Positions 36,062 through 44,261 of a stretch of DNA of 57,144 nucleotides are shown here, one piece after another (the stretch's first letter is position 1; each line of letters begins with the position of its first letter). Location of the stretch: the NCBI RefSeq assembly GCF_009829085.1, contig NZ_WUQY01000027.1, positions 1 to 57,144 of the forward strand, in the 5' to 3' direction. A program made the position numbers and the translations under genes. The notes beneath the pieces were generated by a model that saw only the letters and a program-made list of their open reading frames with translations, was not told where the DNA came from and made no database searches. This stretch comes from Sphingobacterium bovisgrunnientis. GTDB lineage: Bacteria; Bacteroidota; Bacteroidia; Sphingobacteriales; Sphingobacteriaceae.

Positions 36062-37120
36062 ATGACGTTAGCAGATCAGTTGATTGAATGGTATAGAAAA
36101 AATGGTCGCGATCTACCTTGGAGACAGACAAATAATCCCTATATTATATGGTTGTCGGAGATTATTTTACAACAAACACGTGTCGAACAAGGTATGCCGT
36201 ATTTTTACAAATTTGTGGAGGCATATCCAACTGTAAAAGATTTTGCGCAAGCAGATGAAGAGGATCTTTTGCGCTTATGGCAAGGTCTAGGATACTATTA
36301 TCGTGTACGGAATATGCATAAAGCTGCCAAAGCGGTCATGACTGAATTTGATGGTGTTTTTCCATCAAAGTATGAGGATGTAATCACACTTACAGGTGTA
36401 GGAGAATATACCGCAGCAGCCATTTCTTCATTCTCTATTAATCAAAAAAAAGCTGTTTTGGATGGAAATGTTTTCCGGGTGCTGGCACGCTATTTTGGAA
36501 TTGACACAGCAATTAATTCCACCGCAGGTAAAAGGCAATTCCTTACTATCGCTAATGAAGTTATATCTGACAAATTTCCCGGATTATACAATCAGGCAAT
36601 TATGGATTTTGGGGCTACCGTTTGTAAACCTAAAGCCCCAAATTGTCAAAATTGTATGCTGCGTCTCGATTGTGTGGCTTGCAGTACAAATTGGGTTGCT
36701 TCTCTACCTATAAAGACAAAAGGAAAACCAAGTCGTAATCGCTATTTCAATTATTTCGTAATCGAAAAGGACGGAGCTTATGTATTTACCAAACGCGGTG
36801 AAGATGATGTATGGGCAAATATGTATGAATTCCCTTTAATTGAAACCGACCAAGAGATTGAAATAAGTGATTTGCAACAATTGGAGGCCTATAAAACGCA
36901 TTTTGAAGGCGCGGAAATTACACCAATTGGTCTTCCGATTAAACATATTTTGAGTCATCAAAATATCTACGCTAGATTTTATCGTGTTGTAGATGAGAAG
37001 CATCTTGTCAAAAAAAATCCATCGTGGAATTATTATAATTCAGATAATTTAGATAAATTAGCTAAGCACAAGCTTATTTTTTCTTTTATTAATAAGTATT
37101 TTGTAAAACTAATCAATTAA
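36062..37120 (+). CDS. mutY: A/G-specific adenine glycosylase
   Basis: Removes adenine mispaired with 8-oxoguanine. HhH-GPD core: LPWRQTNNPYIIWLSEIILQQTRV, LTGVGEYTAAAISSF, then the lysine/aspartate region KKAVLDGNVFRVLARYF. The [4Fe-4S] cluster site C-x6-C-x2-C-x5-C is present (CKPKAPNCQNCMLRLDC). A NUDIX-like C-terminal domain follows, as normal. 352 aa. ssb begins 14 bp later, so the two DNA-maintenance genes form a pair. Confidence 0.96.
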   Translation: MTLADQLIEWYRKNGRDLPWRQTNNPYIIWLSEIILQQTRVEQGMPYFYKFVEAYPTVKDFAQADEEDLLRLWQGLGYYYRVRNMHKAAKAVMTEFDGVFPSKYEDVITLTGVGEYTAAAISSFSINQKKAVLDGNVFRVLARYFGIDTAINSTAGKRQFLTIANEVISDKFPGLYNQAIMDFGATVCKPKAPNCQNCMLRLDCVACSTNWVASLPIKTKGKPSRNRYFNYFVIEKDGAYVFTKRGEDDVWANMYEFPLIETDQEIEISDLQQLEAYKTHFEGAEITPIGLPIKHILSHQNIYARFYRVVDEKHLVKKNPSWNYYNSDNLDKLAKHKLIFSFINKYFVKLIN

Positions 37121-37134
37121 AACACTGAATTATT

Positions 37135-37596
37135 ATGTCGAGCGTTAACAAAGTTATCTTGGTGGGTCATTTGGGAAAAGATCCAGAATTACGTTATTTG
37201 GAAGGAAATGTAAGTGTTGCAAGTTTTCCATTAGCTACCTCCGAAACTTTTAATAAAGATGGAAAGAAAGTCGAACAAACTGAATGGCACAATATCGTTA
37301 TGTGGCGGGGATTAGCTGATGTGGCTGCCAAATATTTAACTAAAGGAAGATTAGTATATATTGAAGGTAAACTGCGTACACGTTCCTATGAAGATAAGGA
37401 AGGAGTTAGACGCTATACCACTGAAATCGTAGCGGAGAGCTTTAATATATTAGGTCGAAAATCAGATTTTGAAAGCACAAATAATAACACAACCTCAACC
37501 ACCAATACAAATACTTCTGCTGCAACCAACAATCAAGCACAAGAGCAAACTGTAGATTTCACAGAGAATGAAACAGACGACGGTTTGCCTTTTTAA
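37135..37596 (+). CDS. ssb: Single-stranded DNA-binding protein
   Basis: 153 aa. OB fold (NKVILVGHLGKDPELRY, ASFPLATSE, EWHNIVMWRGLADVAAKYLTKGRLVYIEGKLRTRSYED), a low-complexity Asn/Thr linker, and the acidic tail ending DDGLPF, which recruits repair and replication proteins. It follows mutY by 14 bp. Confidence 0.96.
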   Translation: MSSVNKVILVGHLGKDPELRYLEGNVSVASFPLATSETFNKDGKKVEQTEWHNIVMWRGLADVAAKYLTKGRLVYIEGKLRTRSYEDKEGVRRYTTEIVAESFNILGRKSDFESTNNNTTSTTNTNTSAATNNQAQEQTVDFTENETDDGLPF

Positions 37597-37646
37597 TAGA
37601 AGGAATATTTTTGAGTAACCTTTCATTAAAAGTTTAATTTTTGCCG

Positions 37647-37654
37647 TATCTTTG
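37647..37654 (+). promoter_or_regulatory. -7 promoter element of pheS, 6 nt before ATG
   Basis: TATCTTTG fits TAnnTTTG. It overlaps a possible TTG start (37652), so ATG 37661 is favoured as the start. Confidence 0.55.
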
Positions 37655-37660
37655 GCCATT

Positions 37661-38698
37661 ATGTTGCAAGATAAAATAGCGCAGTATACCGAAGAAATTG
37701 AGCAATTTACGCCTGCATCTGCTGCGGATGTAGAGAATTTCAGATTAAAATTTTTAGTTTCTAAAGGCATAGTCAAAGAGTTGTTTGAAGAATTTAAAAC
37801 TGTTTCATCAGAAGAGAAACGTGTTTTGGGTAAAGTGTTGAACGAATTTAAACAATTAGCAGAGGCTAAATTTCAAGATTCTCAGGCTCAGTTTGCTGGT
37901 TCTGCAAAAGTTCATAAACGCGAAGAAGAAGATTTAACCCTACCAGGTGAAGGTTTTCAATTAGGATCTCGTCATCCCCTGTCGCTAGTGCGCAAAGAGA
38001 TAGTAGAGATTTTCAAAAAACTAGGGTTTATTGTAGCGGAGGGTCCAGAGATTGAAGATGATTGGCATAATTTCTCTGCCTTAAACTTCCCTCCGGAGCA
38101 TCCAGCTCGTGATATGCAAGATACATTTTTCATCAAAAAACAAGATGGAAATGATATTGCATTGCGTACCCATACATCTTCTGTGCAAGTACGCTTGATG
38201 GAGGCTGGTAAACCACCTTTCAGAGCTATCATGCCAGGACGTGTATACCGTAATGAAGCTATTTCCGCGCGTGCGCACTGTTTCTTCCACCAAGTAGAGG
38301 GTTTGTATGTAGACGAGAATGTATCTTTCGCTGATTTGAAACAGACCTTATTTCACTTCGTGCAAGAGTTGTATGGTCAGGGAACTAAAGTACGTTTCCG
38401 TCCGTCGTATTTCCCGTTCACAGAGCCCTCAGCAGAAATGGATATTTCTTGTTCTATCTGTAAAGGTGCTGGTTGTAACTTATGTAAAGGTTCTGGGTGG
38501 GTTGAAATTTTAGGTTGCGGTATGGTAGATCCAAATGTGTTGGAAAACTGCGGTATCGACAGCAAGAAATATTCAGGTTTTGCCTTTGGTATGGGGATCG
38601 AACGTATAACCAACTTGAAATACGAGATTAAGGATTTACGTTTGTTCTCGGAGAACGATACACGTTTCTTATCCCAATTTGAAACAGAAATCATTTAG
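37661..38698 (+). CDS. pheS: Phenylalanyl-tRNA synthetase alpha subunit
   Basis: Catalytic subunit that charges tRNA-Phe, acting as alpha2beta2 with PheT, which is not in this window. N-terminal coiled coil, then class II motifs: GSRHPLSLVRKEI, EGPEIEDDWHNFSALNFPPEHPARDMQDTFF, VRLMEAG, RAIMPGRVYRNEA, FRPSYFPFTEPSAE and GFAFGMGIERI. 345 aa. The ATG at 37661 gives the usual N-terminus MLQDKIAQ. The lipoprotein gene starts directly after its stop codon, so they are probably cotranscribed. Confidence 0.97.
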   Translation: MLQDKIAQYTEEIEQFTPASAADVENFRLKFLVSKGIVKELFEEFKTVSSEEKRVLGKVLNEFKQLAEAKFQDSQAQFAGSAKVHKREEEDLTLPGEGFQLGSRHPLSLVRKEIVEIFKKLGFIVAEGPEIEDDWHNFSALNFPPEHPARDMQDTFFIKKQDGNDIALRTHTSSVQVRLMEAGKPPFRAIMPGRVYRNEAISARAHCFFHQVEGLYVDENVSFADLKQTLFHFVQELYGQGTKVRFRPSYFPFTEPSAEMDISCSICKGAGCNLCKGSGWVEILGCGMVDPNVLENCGIDSKKYSGFAFGMGIERITNLKYEIKDLRLFSENDTRFLSQFETEII

Positions 38699-39103
38699 AT
38701 GATTAAAAATATAAACAGTATTGCATGCTTGATTTTAATACTGCTTTTAAGTAGTTGCAAAGATGGAGGATGCAATGTTGTTTTAAATAGTGTAGTAAAC
38801 GAGACATTATCGTTAGAAAAAAGCCTTGAATTAACAGCTCCCAGCTCCTGGACTTATGCAAATGGAGGCGGTTGCGGTTTGATTGTTTTCAATTCTGGCA
38901 ATGGTGTTCTTGCCTATGACAGATGTAGCACCATGCCCGAATCCGCAAATAGCAAAGTAGAGGTAGAAGGTCTACAAATTGTAGATCCGTCGACTGGAGC
39001 CAAATGGTTATTATTGGATGGTTCACCTATACACTTAGCCGAGTGTTCTTTAAGACGCTATCAAGTCCGTAAAAGCGGTAATTTATACGTGATAACAAAT
39101 TGA
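38699..39103 (+). CDS. Lipoprotein with Rieske-like domain lacking cluster ligands
   Basis: 134 aa. Lipoprotein signal ending LLSSC (Cys20). The rest follows the Rieske-ferredoxin plan of Bacteroidota lipoproteins: GCGLIVFNSGNGVLAYDRCSTMP, then a core region GLQIVDPSTGAKWLLLDGSPI. The expected CxH and CxxH ligand pairs are not there, so an Fe-S cluster is unlikely. The domain assignment is inference from the strand pattern and the LAYDRC and DGSPI segments. It begins right after pheS and the TetR gene follows by 1 bp. Confidence 0.7.
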   Translation: MIKNINSIACLILILLLSSCKDGGCNVVLNSVVNETLSLEKSLELTAPSSWTYANGGGCGLIVFNSGNGVLAYDRCSTMPESANSKVEVEGLQIVDPSTGAKWLLLDGSPIHLAECSLRRYQVRKSGNLYVITN

Positions 39104-39104
39104 T

Positions 39105-39680
39105 ATGAATCAAGAAGATGTAGTTTTAACGATAAAAAAAGCGGCTCGTGATTTGTTTCGCAAATATGGTTACAACAAGACTAGTGTTAATGAATTGGCT
39201 AAGCAGGCGCGTATCTCCAAAGCTACATTTTACAAAATATTTCCTTCCAAAGAGCTTATACTTCATGAAGTATTAATGGATTATATTCGGGAGAATGTTG
39301 AAGATATCCTAAATACGCCAACAAAGGATTTAGACTTATCTGTTTTTTTGGGTAAAACGATTCTCCGTGTAAGTCGTGTCACATATACGGTTTGCAACGA
39401 GTTTGTTGGCTGGGAATTTATTCGAGAATCTACCAATGCGCAAGAGTTCCTAAAAACGCTTTCTGACGATCTGGAATTTTTACTGTTAAGTTCTTTTATT
39501 AAAAATGAACTCATAGGCTCGACTATTTCAGAAGAAAAGTTAACATTCTTAATAAAATCAAGTAAAAACATCGTTTTTTCATTTGCATTTACCGCAGTGA
39601 CAGAAGCTGATGTACGCAAAAATTTCATTTCTTTCCAAAAAGAAATATTGCCTTATTTAGTTCAGGCAACAATCGCTTAG
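39105..39680 (+). CDS. TetR-family transcriptional regulator
   Basis: 191 aa. N-terminal helix-turn-helix: AARDLFRKYGYNKTSVNELAKQARISKATFYKIFPSKELILHEVL. The C-terminal two thirds should form the ligand-binding and dimer domain, with no match I can name. It starts 1 bp after the lipoprotein stop. No transporter or divergent target lies beside it; the neighbouring genes are housekeeping, so its target is unclear. Confidence 0.88.
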   Translation: MNQEDVVLTIKKAARDLFRKYGYNKTSVNELAKQARISKATFYKIFPSKELILHEVLMDYIRENVEDILNTPTKDLDLSVFLGKTILRVSRVTYTVCNEFVGWEFIRESTNAQEFLKTLSDDLEFLLLSSFIKNELIGSTISEEKLTFLIKSSKNIVFSFAFTAVTEADVRKNFISFQKEILPYLVQATIA

Positions 39681-39720
39681 TAGAGCTATTTATCACGTTC
39701 CAAATTGTGATTAAAAAGTG

Positions 39721-39728
39721 TATTTTTG
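39721..39728 (+). promoter_or_regulatory. -7 promoter element of rlmD, 6 nt before ATG
   Basis: TATTTTTG fits TAnnTTTG. It covers a possible TTG start at 39726, which favours ATG 39735. Confidence 0.55.
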
Positions 39729-39734
39729 TACCCT

Positions 39735-41141
39735 ATGGGCAGAAGAATACCACAAGAAAAAAAACAACTTCAAAATATTGAGATTTTCGACATTGCTGAA
39801 GAGGGTAAAGGTGTAGGAAGACATGAGGAATTGGTGCTTTTTATCGAAAAAGCTATTCCTGGTGATGTCGTTGATGTAGAATTGCAACGTAAGAAAAAGA
39901 ATTTTGCAGAAGGTCGTGTAACAAACATAAATCAAGCATCTCCTTATCGCATCGAGCCTTTCTGTCCGCATTTTGGTGTTTGTGGAGGTTGCAAGTGGCA
40001 ACACATGAGTTATGATGCGCAGTTAAAATTTAAGCAACAGTCTGTTGATAATGCATTGACTCGTATTGGAAAAGTGGACACAGTTTCCATGGAAGAAATT
40101 TTAGGTTCTGCGGAAACGACATATTACCGCAACAAACTTGAGTATACTTTCTCCAATAAAAGATGGTTAACTAATCGTGACGAAGAGGTTCAACCAGAAG
40201 ATCTAAATGCTTTGGGCTTCCATGTTCCTGGTCGTTTTGATAAAATTTTGGACATTGATCATTGCTTTTTGCAACAAGACCCTTCGAATAATATTCGTAA
40301 TTCGGTTCGTGATTTTGCGATTGAGCAAGGCATGTCATTCTATGATTTGCGTCAGCACGAAGGCGCTTTACGCAATCTAATAATCCGTACTTCCTCTACA
40401 GGAGAAGTGATGGTAGTCGTGGTATTCGCTTATCCAGAAGAAGGTCAAGTAGAATTAATGATGAACTTTATTGCGGAGAAATTCCCAGAAATAGCTTCAT
40501 TATTATATATCATTAATCAGAAGCGTAACGACACCATTTTTGATCAAGATATTCATACTTTCAAAGGTCGTGACTTTATCTATGAGGAAATGGAAGGTCT
40601 GAAATTTAAAGTTGGGCCAAAATCTTTTTATCAAACAAATTCTGCTCAAGCCTATGAGTTATACAAAATCACACGTGATTTTGCCGAATTAAAAGGCGAC
40701 GAGTTGGTTTACGATTTATATACTGGAGCTGGTACTATTGCCAATTTCGTGGCACGTCAAGCGAAAGAAGTTGTCGGTGTTGAATACGTGCCTACGGCAA
40801 TTGAAGATGCGAAAATCAATTCACAGATCAATGGTATTAACAATACCAAGTTCTATGCTGGAGATATGAAGGATGTTTTGACTTCGGAATTTATTGCTGC
40901 ACATGGAAACCCCGATGTAGTCATCACAGATCCACCAAGAGCCGGTATGCACGCTGATGTAGTAAACCGTATTTTGGAAATGGAAGCGCCAAAAGTAGTT
41001 TATGTGAGTTGTAATGCGGCTACACAAGCTCGTGATTTGGAAATTCTTGCCGCAAAATATGATGTTGTACGCATCAAGCCTGTGGACATGTTCCCACAAA
41101 CACAACACGTAGAAAATGTGGTTTTATTAAAATTGAGATAA
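39735..41141 (+). CDS. rlmD: 23S rRNA (uracil-C5)-methyltransferase, RlmD/RumA-type
   Basis: Methylates a uridine of 23S rRNA (or tRNA; the family has both). N-terminal TRAM domain (IEIFDIAEEGKGVGRHEE...IPGDVVDVEL), a Fe-S site CPHFGVCGGCKWQHM, SAM loop DLYTGAGTIANFVA, DPPRAGMH and the nucleophile Cys in VSCNAATQARDLEIL, ending HVENVVLL. About 468 aa. Start chosen at ATG 39735, giving MGRRIPQEKK. The next gene begins 1 bp after the stop codon. Confidence 0.92.
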   Translation: MGRRIPQEKKQLQNIEIFDIAEEGKGVGRHEELVLFIEKAIPGDVVDVELQRKKKNFAEGRVTNINQASPYRIEPFCPHFGVCGGCKWQHMSYDAQLKFKQQSVDNALTRIGKVDTVSMEEILGSAETTYYRNKLEYTFSNKRWLTNRDEEVQPEDLNALGFHVPGRFDKILDIDHCFLQQDPSNNIRNSVRDFAIEQGMSFYDLRQHEGALRNLIIRTSSTGEVMVVVVFAYPEEGQVELMMNFIAEKFPEIASLLYIINQKRNDTIFDQDIHTFKGRDFIYEEMEGLKFKVGPKSFYQTNSAQAYELYKITRDFAELKGDELVYDLYTGAGTIANFVARQAKEVVGVEYVPTAIEDAKINSQINGINNTKFYAGDMKDVLTSEFIAAHGNPDVVITDPPRAGMHADVVNRILEMEAPKVVYVSCNAATQARDLEILAAKYDVVRIKPVDMFPQTQHVENVVLLKLR

Positions 41142-41142
41142 T

Positions 41143-41544
41143 ATGGATTTATCAGATTTATTATCAGCAGCAAATTCAGGGGAAGAGGGACAGGAGCCTA
41201 AAAAAAGTAGTCCTTTACAAAGTCTGAAAGTTGATTTGGATTTTTATAGCGAATCTATCAAGGAAATTTCAACAGAAATGGTAGCCGAAGGTTACACCTT
41301 ATTTCCAATATTTATAGCGACACAACACGAAGTTTCATTGGGTGAAATAATTCTCGATAGAAATGAATTAAATACAAATTGGTCTATTTATGCATCTTCA
41401 CTTGAAGAATTTGTAGAGCGCGGTGTAATTAAGAATTATAAAAAATCAAGTTTTGAAAAAACATACAAAAAATCGGAAGATTTTATGTGTCTTTTCGTGG
41501 TAGTGCCCGAAGGTGCAAATTTTGTTTTCTATCCTTATAAATAA
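41143..41544 (+). CDS. Hypothetical protein following rlmD
   Basis: 133 aa, acidic N-terminal tail (MDLSDLLSAANSGEEGQEPKKSS), then an alpha/beta domain (SIKEISTEMVAEGYTLFPIFIATQHEVSLGEIILDRNEL...FMCLFVVVPEGANFVFYPY). No signal peptide or catalytic motif. It starts 1 bp after rlmD, so it is surely in the same transcript. Function unknown; it appears typical of Bacteroidota-only cytoplasmic proteins. Confidence 0.7.
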   Translation: MDLSDLLSAANSGEEGQEPKKSSPLQSLKVDLDFYSESIKEISTEMVAEGYTLFPIFIATQHEVSLGEIILDRNELNTNWSIYASSLEEFVERGVIKNYKKSSFEKTYKKSEDFMCLFVVVPEGANFVFYPYK

Positions 41545-41604
41545 AATTTCACGGATTCTTTAATACTTTTTAACAAAACGTAGTCCAATATTTGTTTACT
41601 TTAG

Positions 41605-42366
41605 ATGCAAATGATTATAAATTTTAAAAAAATTACTTTAATGATTCCACTGCTTATACTATTTCAACTAGTAAAAGCACAGGTTTCTGATTTGCCTAAA
41701 GTATCTGGGATTATCTTGGAAAAAAATGACGGGAAACGTCTTGTGGATGTAAACGTGACCAATTTGCGTACTAAACGCGCGGTTACGACTAATAATTTTG
41801 GGGTATTTTATATTGAAGCAGCTATCGGAGATAGTCTATCTTTTACCAAAGTTGGGTATGGTCCTTTAAAGACTGTACTTTATACGATGGAAGATATTGT
41901 ATTGGAGATGCAACCAGGATTAAGTATTGAAGAGGTAGTTGTGGCTCGTCGGACACGTCAGCAAGAAATGGAGGACATCTTGCGCGATTATTCTAAAAAA
42001 GGAATTTATAACGGAGGTAAAAATTCTGTTGGTACTTATTTAGGGAGTCCAGCCACAGCTTTGTATAATCTATTTGGGCGTGAAGCTAAAAACATGAAAC
42101 GCTTTGAAAAATTCATGGATAGAGAATTAGACGCAATCGCAATTGATCGAATTTTCAACAAAACGATTGTTTCATCCACTACAGGATTAGAAGGTCAAGA
42201 TTTAGAGCATTTCATGGAATTGTATAGACCCGGTCATGCGCAAGCAACAAGCTGGGGTCAATATGATTTGTTAAATTATATTACAAAATCATTTAAGGAG
42301 TGGGATACTAAAGGTCGACCTGCTCCGGAAAAGTTGCCAAAACTAGATATTCCAACTCAGAATTAA
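41605..42366 (+). CDS. Exported protein with CarboxypepD_reg-like domain
   Basis: 253 aa. Signal peptide (about residues 1-25, ending LVKAQ), a carboxypeptidase-regulatory-like beta-sandwich (VSGIILEKNDGKRLVDVNVTNLRTKRAVTTNNFGVFYIEAAIGDSLSFTKVGY), then a helical C-terminal half with an RRTRQQEMEDILRDYSKKG patch. TonB-dependent receptors share the first domain, but no plug or barrel follows, so this is one of the short soluble relatives. It stands alone before the OmpA-like gene. Role unknown. Confidence 0.75.
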   Translation: MQMIINFKKITLMIPLLILFQLVKAQVSDLPKVSGIILEKNDGKRLVDVNVTNLRTKRAVTTNNFGVFYIEAAIGDSLSFTKVGYGPLKTVLYTMEDIVLEMQPGLSIEEVVVARRTRQQEMEDILRDYSKKGIYNGGKNSVGTYLGSPATALYNLFGREAKNMKRFEKFMDRELDAIAIDRIFNKTIVSSTTGLEGQDLEHFMELYRPGHAQATSWGQYDLLNYITKSFKEWDTKGRPAPEKLPKLDIPTQN

Positions 42367-42400
42367 TTTTTAAATATTTTTATTGTCTTTTAAAACTAAT

Positions 42401-42416
42401 TGGCATTAGCTTTGTA
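42401..42416 (+). promoter_or_regulatory. Promoter region of the OmpA-like gene, two readings
   Basis: TGGCATTAGCTTTGTA contains TAGCTTTG (-7 type, 42407-42414) with TTG 21 bp upstream (42383-42385), a good Bacteroidota housekeeping promoter. It also has GG-N10-GT, like the sigma-54-type element at groES. The first reading is preferred. Confidence 0.5.
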
Positions 42417-42465
42417 TAGTGTATAGTATAATAAATACAAGATTAGAATATTAGAATATAAGATT

Positions 42466-43155
42466 ATGAAAGTGAATAGAAAATTAGCAGTTTATGGTCT
42501 ATCTTTAGCCACTTCTGCGATGTTGTTAGCAAGTTGTGAAACTATCCAAAATACAAACAGCACAACTAAAGGTGCGGTTATTGGTACAACAGCTGGCGCT
42601 GGTATAGGTGCATTGATTGGTAATAAAGCAGGTAATACAGCTGTAGGTGCTATTGCTGGTGCTGTAATCGGTGGTGCTGCTGGTACTTTGATCGGTAAGA
42701 AAATGGATAAGCAAGCTAAAGAAATCGAAAATACTGTAGCTGGTGCTGAAGTAGAGCAAGTTGGTGAAGGTATTTTGGTGAAATTCGATTCTGGTATTTT
42801 ATTTGATTTCAACAGTTCTGCTTTAAAAAGCAATGCTAAATCAAATGTTGCAAAATTAGTAGAGACATTAAACAAAGAGCCAGATACTGAAATTTTAGTT
42901 TTAGGTCACACAGATAATGTAGGTTCTTTATCTGCAAACCAAAAAGTGTCAGAAGCAAGAGCTAAAGCAGTAAGAGATTACGCAGTGTCTCAAGGTTTAG
43001 CTGGTTCACGCGTTAGAACTGAAGGTAAAAACTTTGCAGAGCCTATAGCATCAAATGATACAGATGCTGGACGTGCTGAAAACCGTCGTGTAGAGGTTGT
43101 TATTGTTGCAAGTAAAAAAATGCAAGAAGCAGCTAAGAAAGAAGCTGGTTTATAA
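42466..43155 (+). CDS. OmpA-family lipoprotein with glycine zipper
   Basis: 229 aa. Lipoprotein signal ending LLASCE, a glycine/alanine-rich zipper (GAVIGTTAGAGIGALIGNKAGN..., repeated GA pairs to about residue 85), then an OmpA peptidoglycan-binding domain (GILFDFNSSALKSNAKSNVAKLVE, LGHTDNVGSLSANQKVSEARAKAV, GRAENRRVEVVI). It should tether the outer membrane to the cell wall, like YiaD. A single gene with its own promoter and terminator; probably highly expressed. Confidence 0.92.
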   Translation: MKVNRKLAVYGLSLATSAMLLASCETIQNTNSTTKGAVIGTTAGAGIGALIGNKAGNTAVGAIAGAVIGGAAGTLIGKKMDKQAKEIENTVAGAEVEQVGEGILVKFDSGILFDFNSSALKSNAKSNVAKLVETLNKEPDTEILVLGHTDNVGSLSANQKVSEARAKAVRDYAVSQGLAGSRVRTEGKNFAEPIASNDTDAGRAENRRVEVVIVASKKMQEAAKKEAGL

Positions 43156-43180
43156 TATTGTTAGCTTATGCTAAAGATTC

Positions 43181-43209
43181 AAAAGCGTTGGGAATTCCAA
43201 CGCTTTTTT
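43181..43209 (+). terminator. Terminator after the OmpA-like gene
   Basis: AAAAGCGTTGG (43181-43191), 5-nt loop, CCAACGCTTTT (43197-43207), then more T. It can also serve the convergent ppx gene. Confidence 0.88.
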
Positions 43210-43215
43210 GTGCTA

Positions 43216-44121
43216 TTAATTTACAATTTTGTGCAATACGCCGTACTTTAAATCATAAGTCGTCATGCGTAAATCTTGAATTTTTAATTCATTTAAAATA
43301 TAATCTGTTAGCACACACGCCATCACAATCATATCTACGCGTAAAGGAATAAGATTGGGCATATGAGTTCGCTCTTCGTGTGTGGAAAGCTTAAGTTTCT
43401 CACTCAATTTCTTGTATTGATTTATGTTTAGTGTTGCGCTTTTTAAGTTAGTACTTGAGATGGATGAATCAGACATCTCCAAAAAGGTTTCAAATGCGCC
43501 TGCTGAACCTACTAGCGTTCGAGCCTTAAAACCTTTATTGAATTCAACTAATTCTCTTAAAGTTTCATCTAAATATTCGTGTAGTGTTTTCAACTCACCG
43601 TTTGAAATAGGATCATTTGTCCAAAATTTTTGCATTAATCGTGCTGCTCCTATATCAAAGCTTTTTTTCCAATAGGCCTTATTTTCATCACAAAATATAA
43701 ACTCTGTGCTCCCGCCACCAATATCCATAATCAACGTTCTCCCGTCAATCGCACCGCTTACTTTTACGGCTTCATAAATAAGAGAGGCTTCTTCCTGACC
43801 AGAAATAATTTGTATTTCTATTCCCGTAGAGAGTTTTACTTGCTCGATAAATTCTTGGCCATTTGTAGCACTACGAATTGCTGAAGTTGCCACCGCATGC
43901 ATTTTTTCTACTTTAAACTCGTCCATTATAGTTTTGTACTCCTCCAAACATGCTTTTCCACGCTCAAATGCAGCAGGGATGATACGGTTGTATTGTGTGA
44001 TATTTTCACTTAGTCGAACAGGTTTATTCGTCTTGTAAATAATATCAATTTGGCTGGAATTGTACTCCGCTATTAACAAATGAAAAGTATTCGAACCAAG
44101 GTCTATTGCAGCTATTCTCAT
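43216..44121 (-). CDS. Ppx/GppA-family phosphatase
   Basis: 301 aa. ASKHA fold with the phosphate-1 loop AAIDLGSNTFHLLIAEY, ATSAIRSATNGQEF, SGQEEASLIYEA and LIMDIGGGSTEFIF. Relatives degrade inorganic polyphosphate or pppGpp; the short form without a C-terminal HD domain is common in Bacteroidota. The final residues (LKYGVLHKIVN) fit the family. It is convergent with the OmpA-like gene and divergent from miaB. Confidence 0.9.
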   Translation of the reverse strand: MRIAAIDLGSNTFHLLIAEYNSSQIDIIYKTNKPVRLSENITQYNRIIPAAFERGKACLEEYKTIMDEFKVEKMHAVATSAIRSATNGQEFIEQVKLSTGIEIQIISGQEEASLIYEAVKVSGAIDGRTLIMDIGGGSTEFIFCDENKAYWKKSFDIGAARLMQKFWTNDPISNGELKTLHEYLDETLRELVEFNKGFKARTLVGSAGAFETFLEMSDSSISSTNLKSATLNINQYKKLSEKLKLSTHEERTHMPNLIPLRVDMIVMACVLTDYILNELKIQDLRMTTYDLKYGVLHKIVN

Positions 44122-44261
44122 GTAATTTTTTATTCTTGTACTAAGGTAATTTGTTTTGATTAATTGTACATTATTTTTACATAATAAGTGTTAAACCTTC
44201 TGACAAACTGTCACTCATTGTGAAATATTATTTATAACTTTGTAGTCTTTTATATTAAGCT

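Noticed and set aside
42492..42875. 127-codon minus-strand ORF rich in Pro/Ala
   Set aside because: Antisense to the glycine-zipper region of the OmpA-like lipoprotein; its composition is the mirror of Gly/Ala codons.
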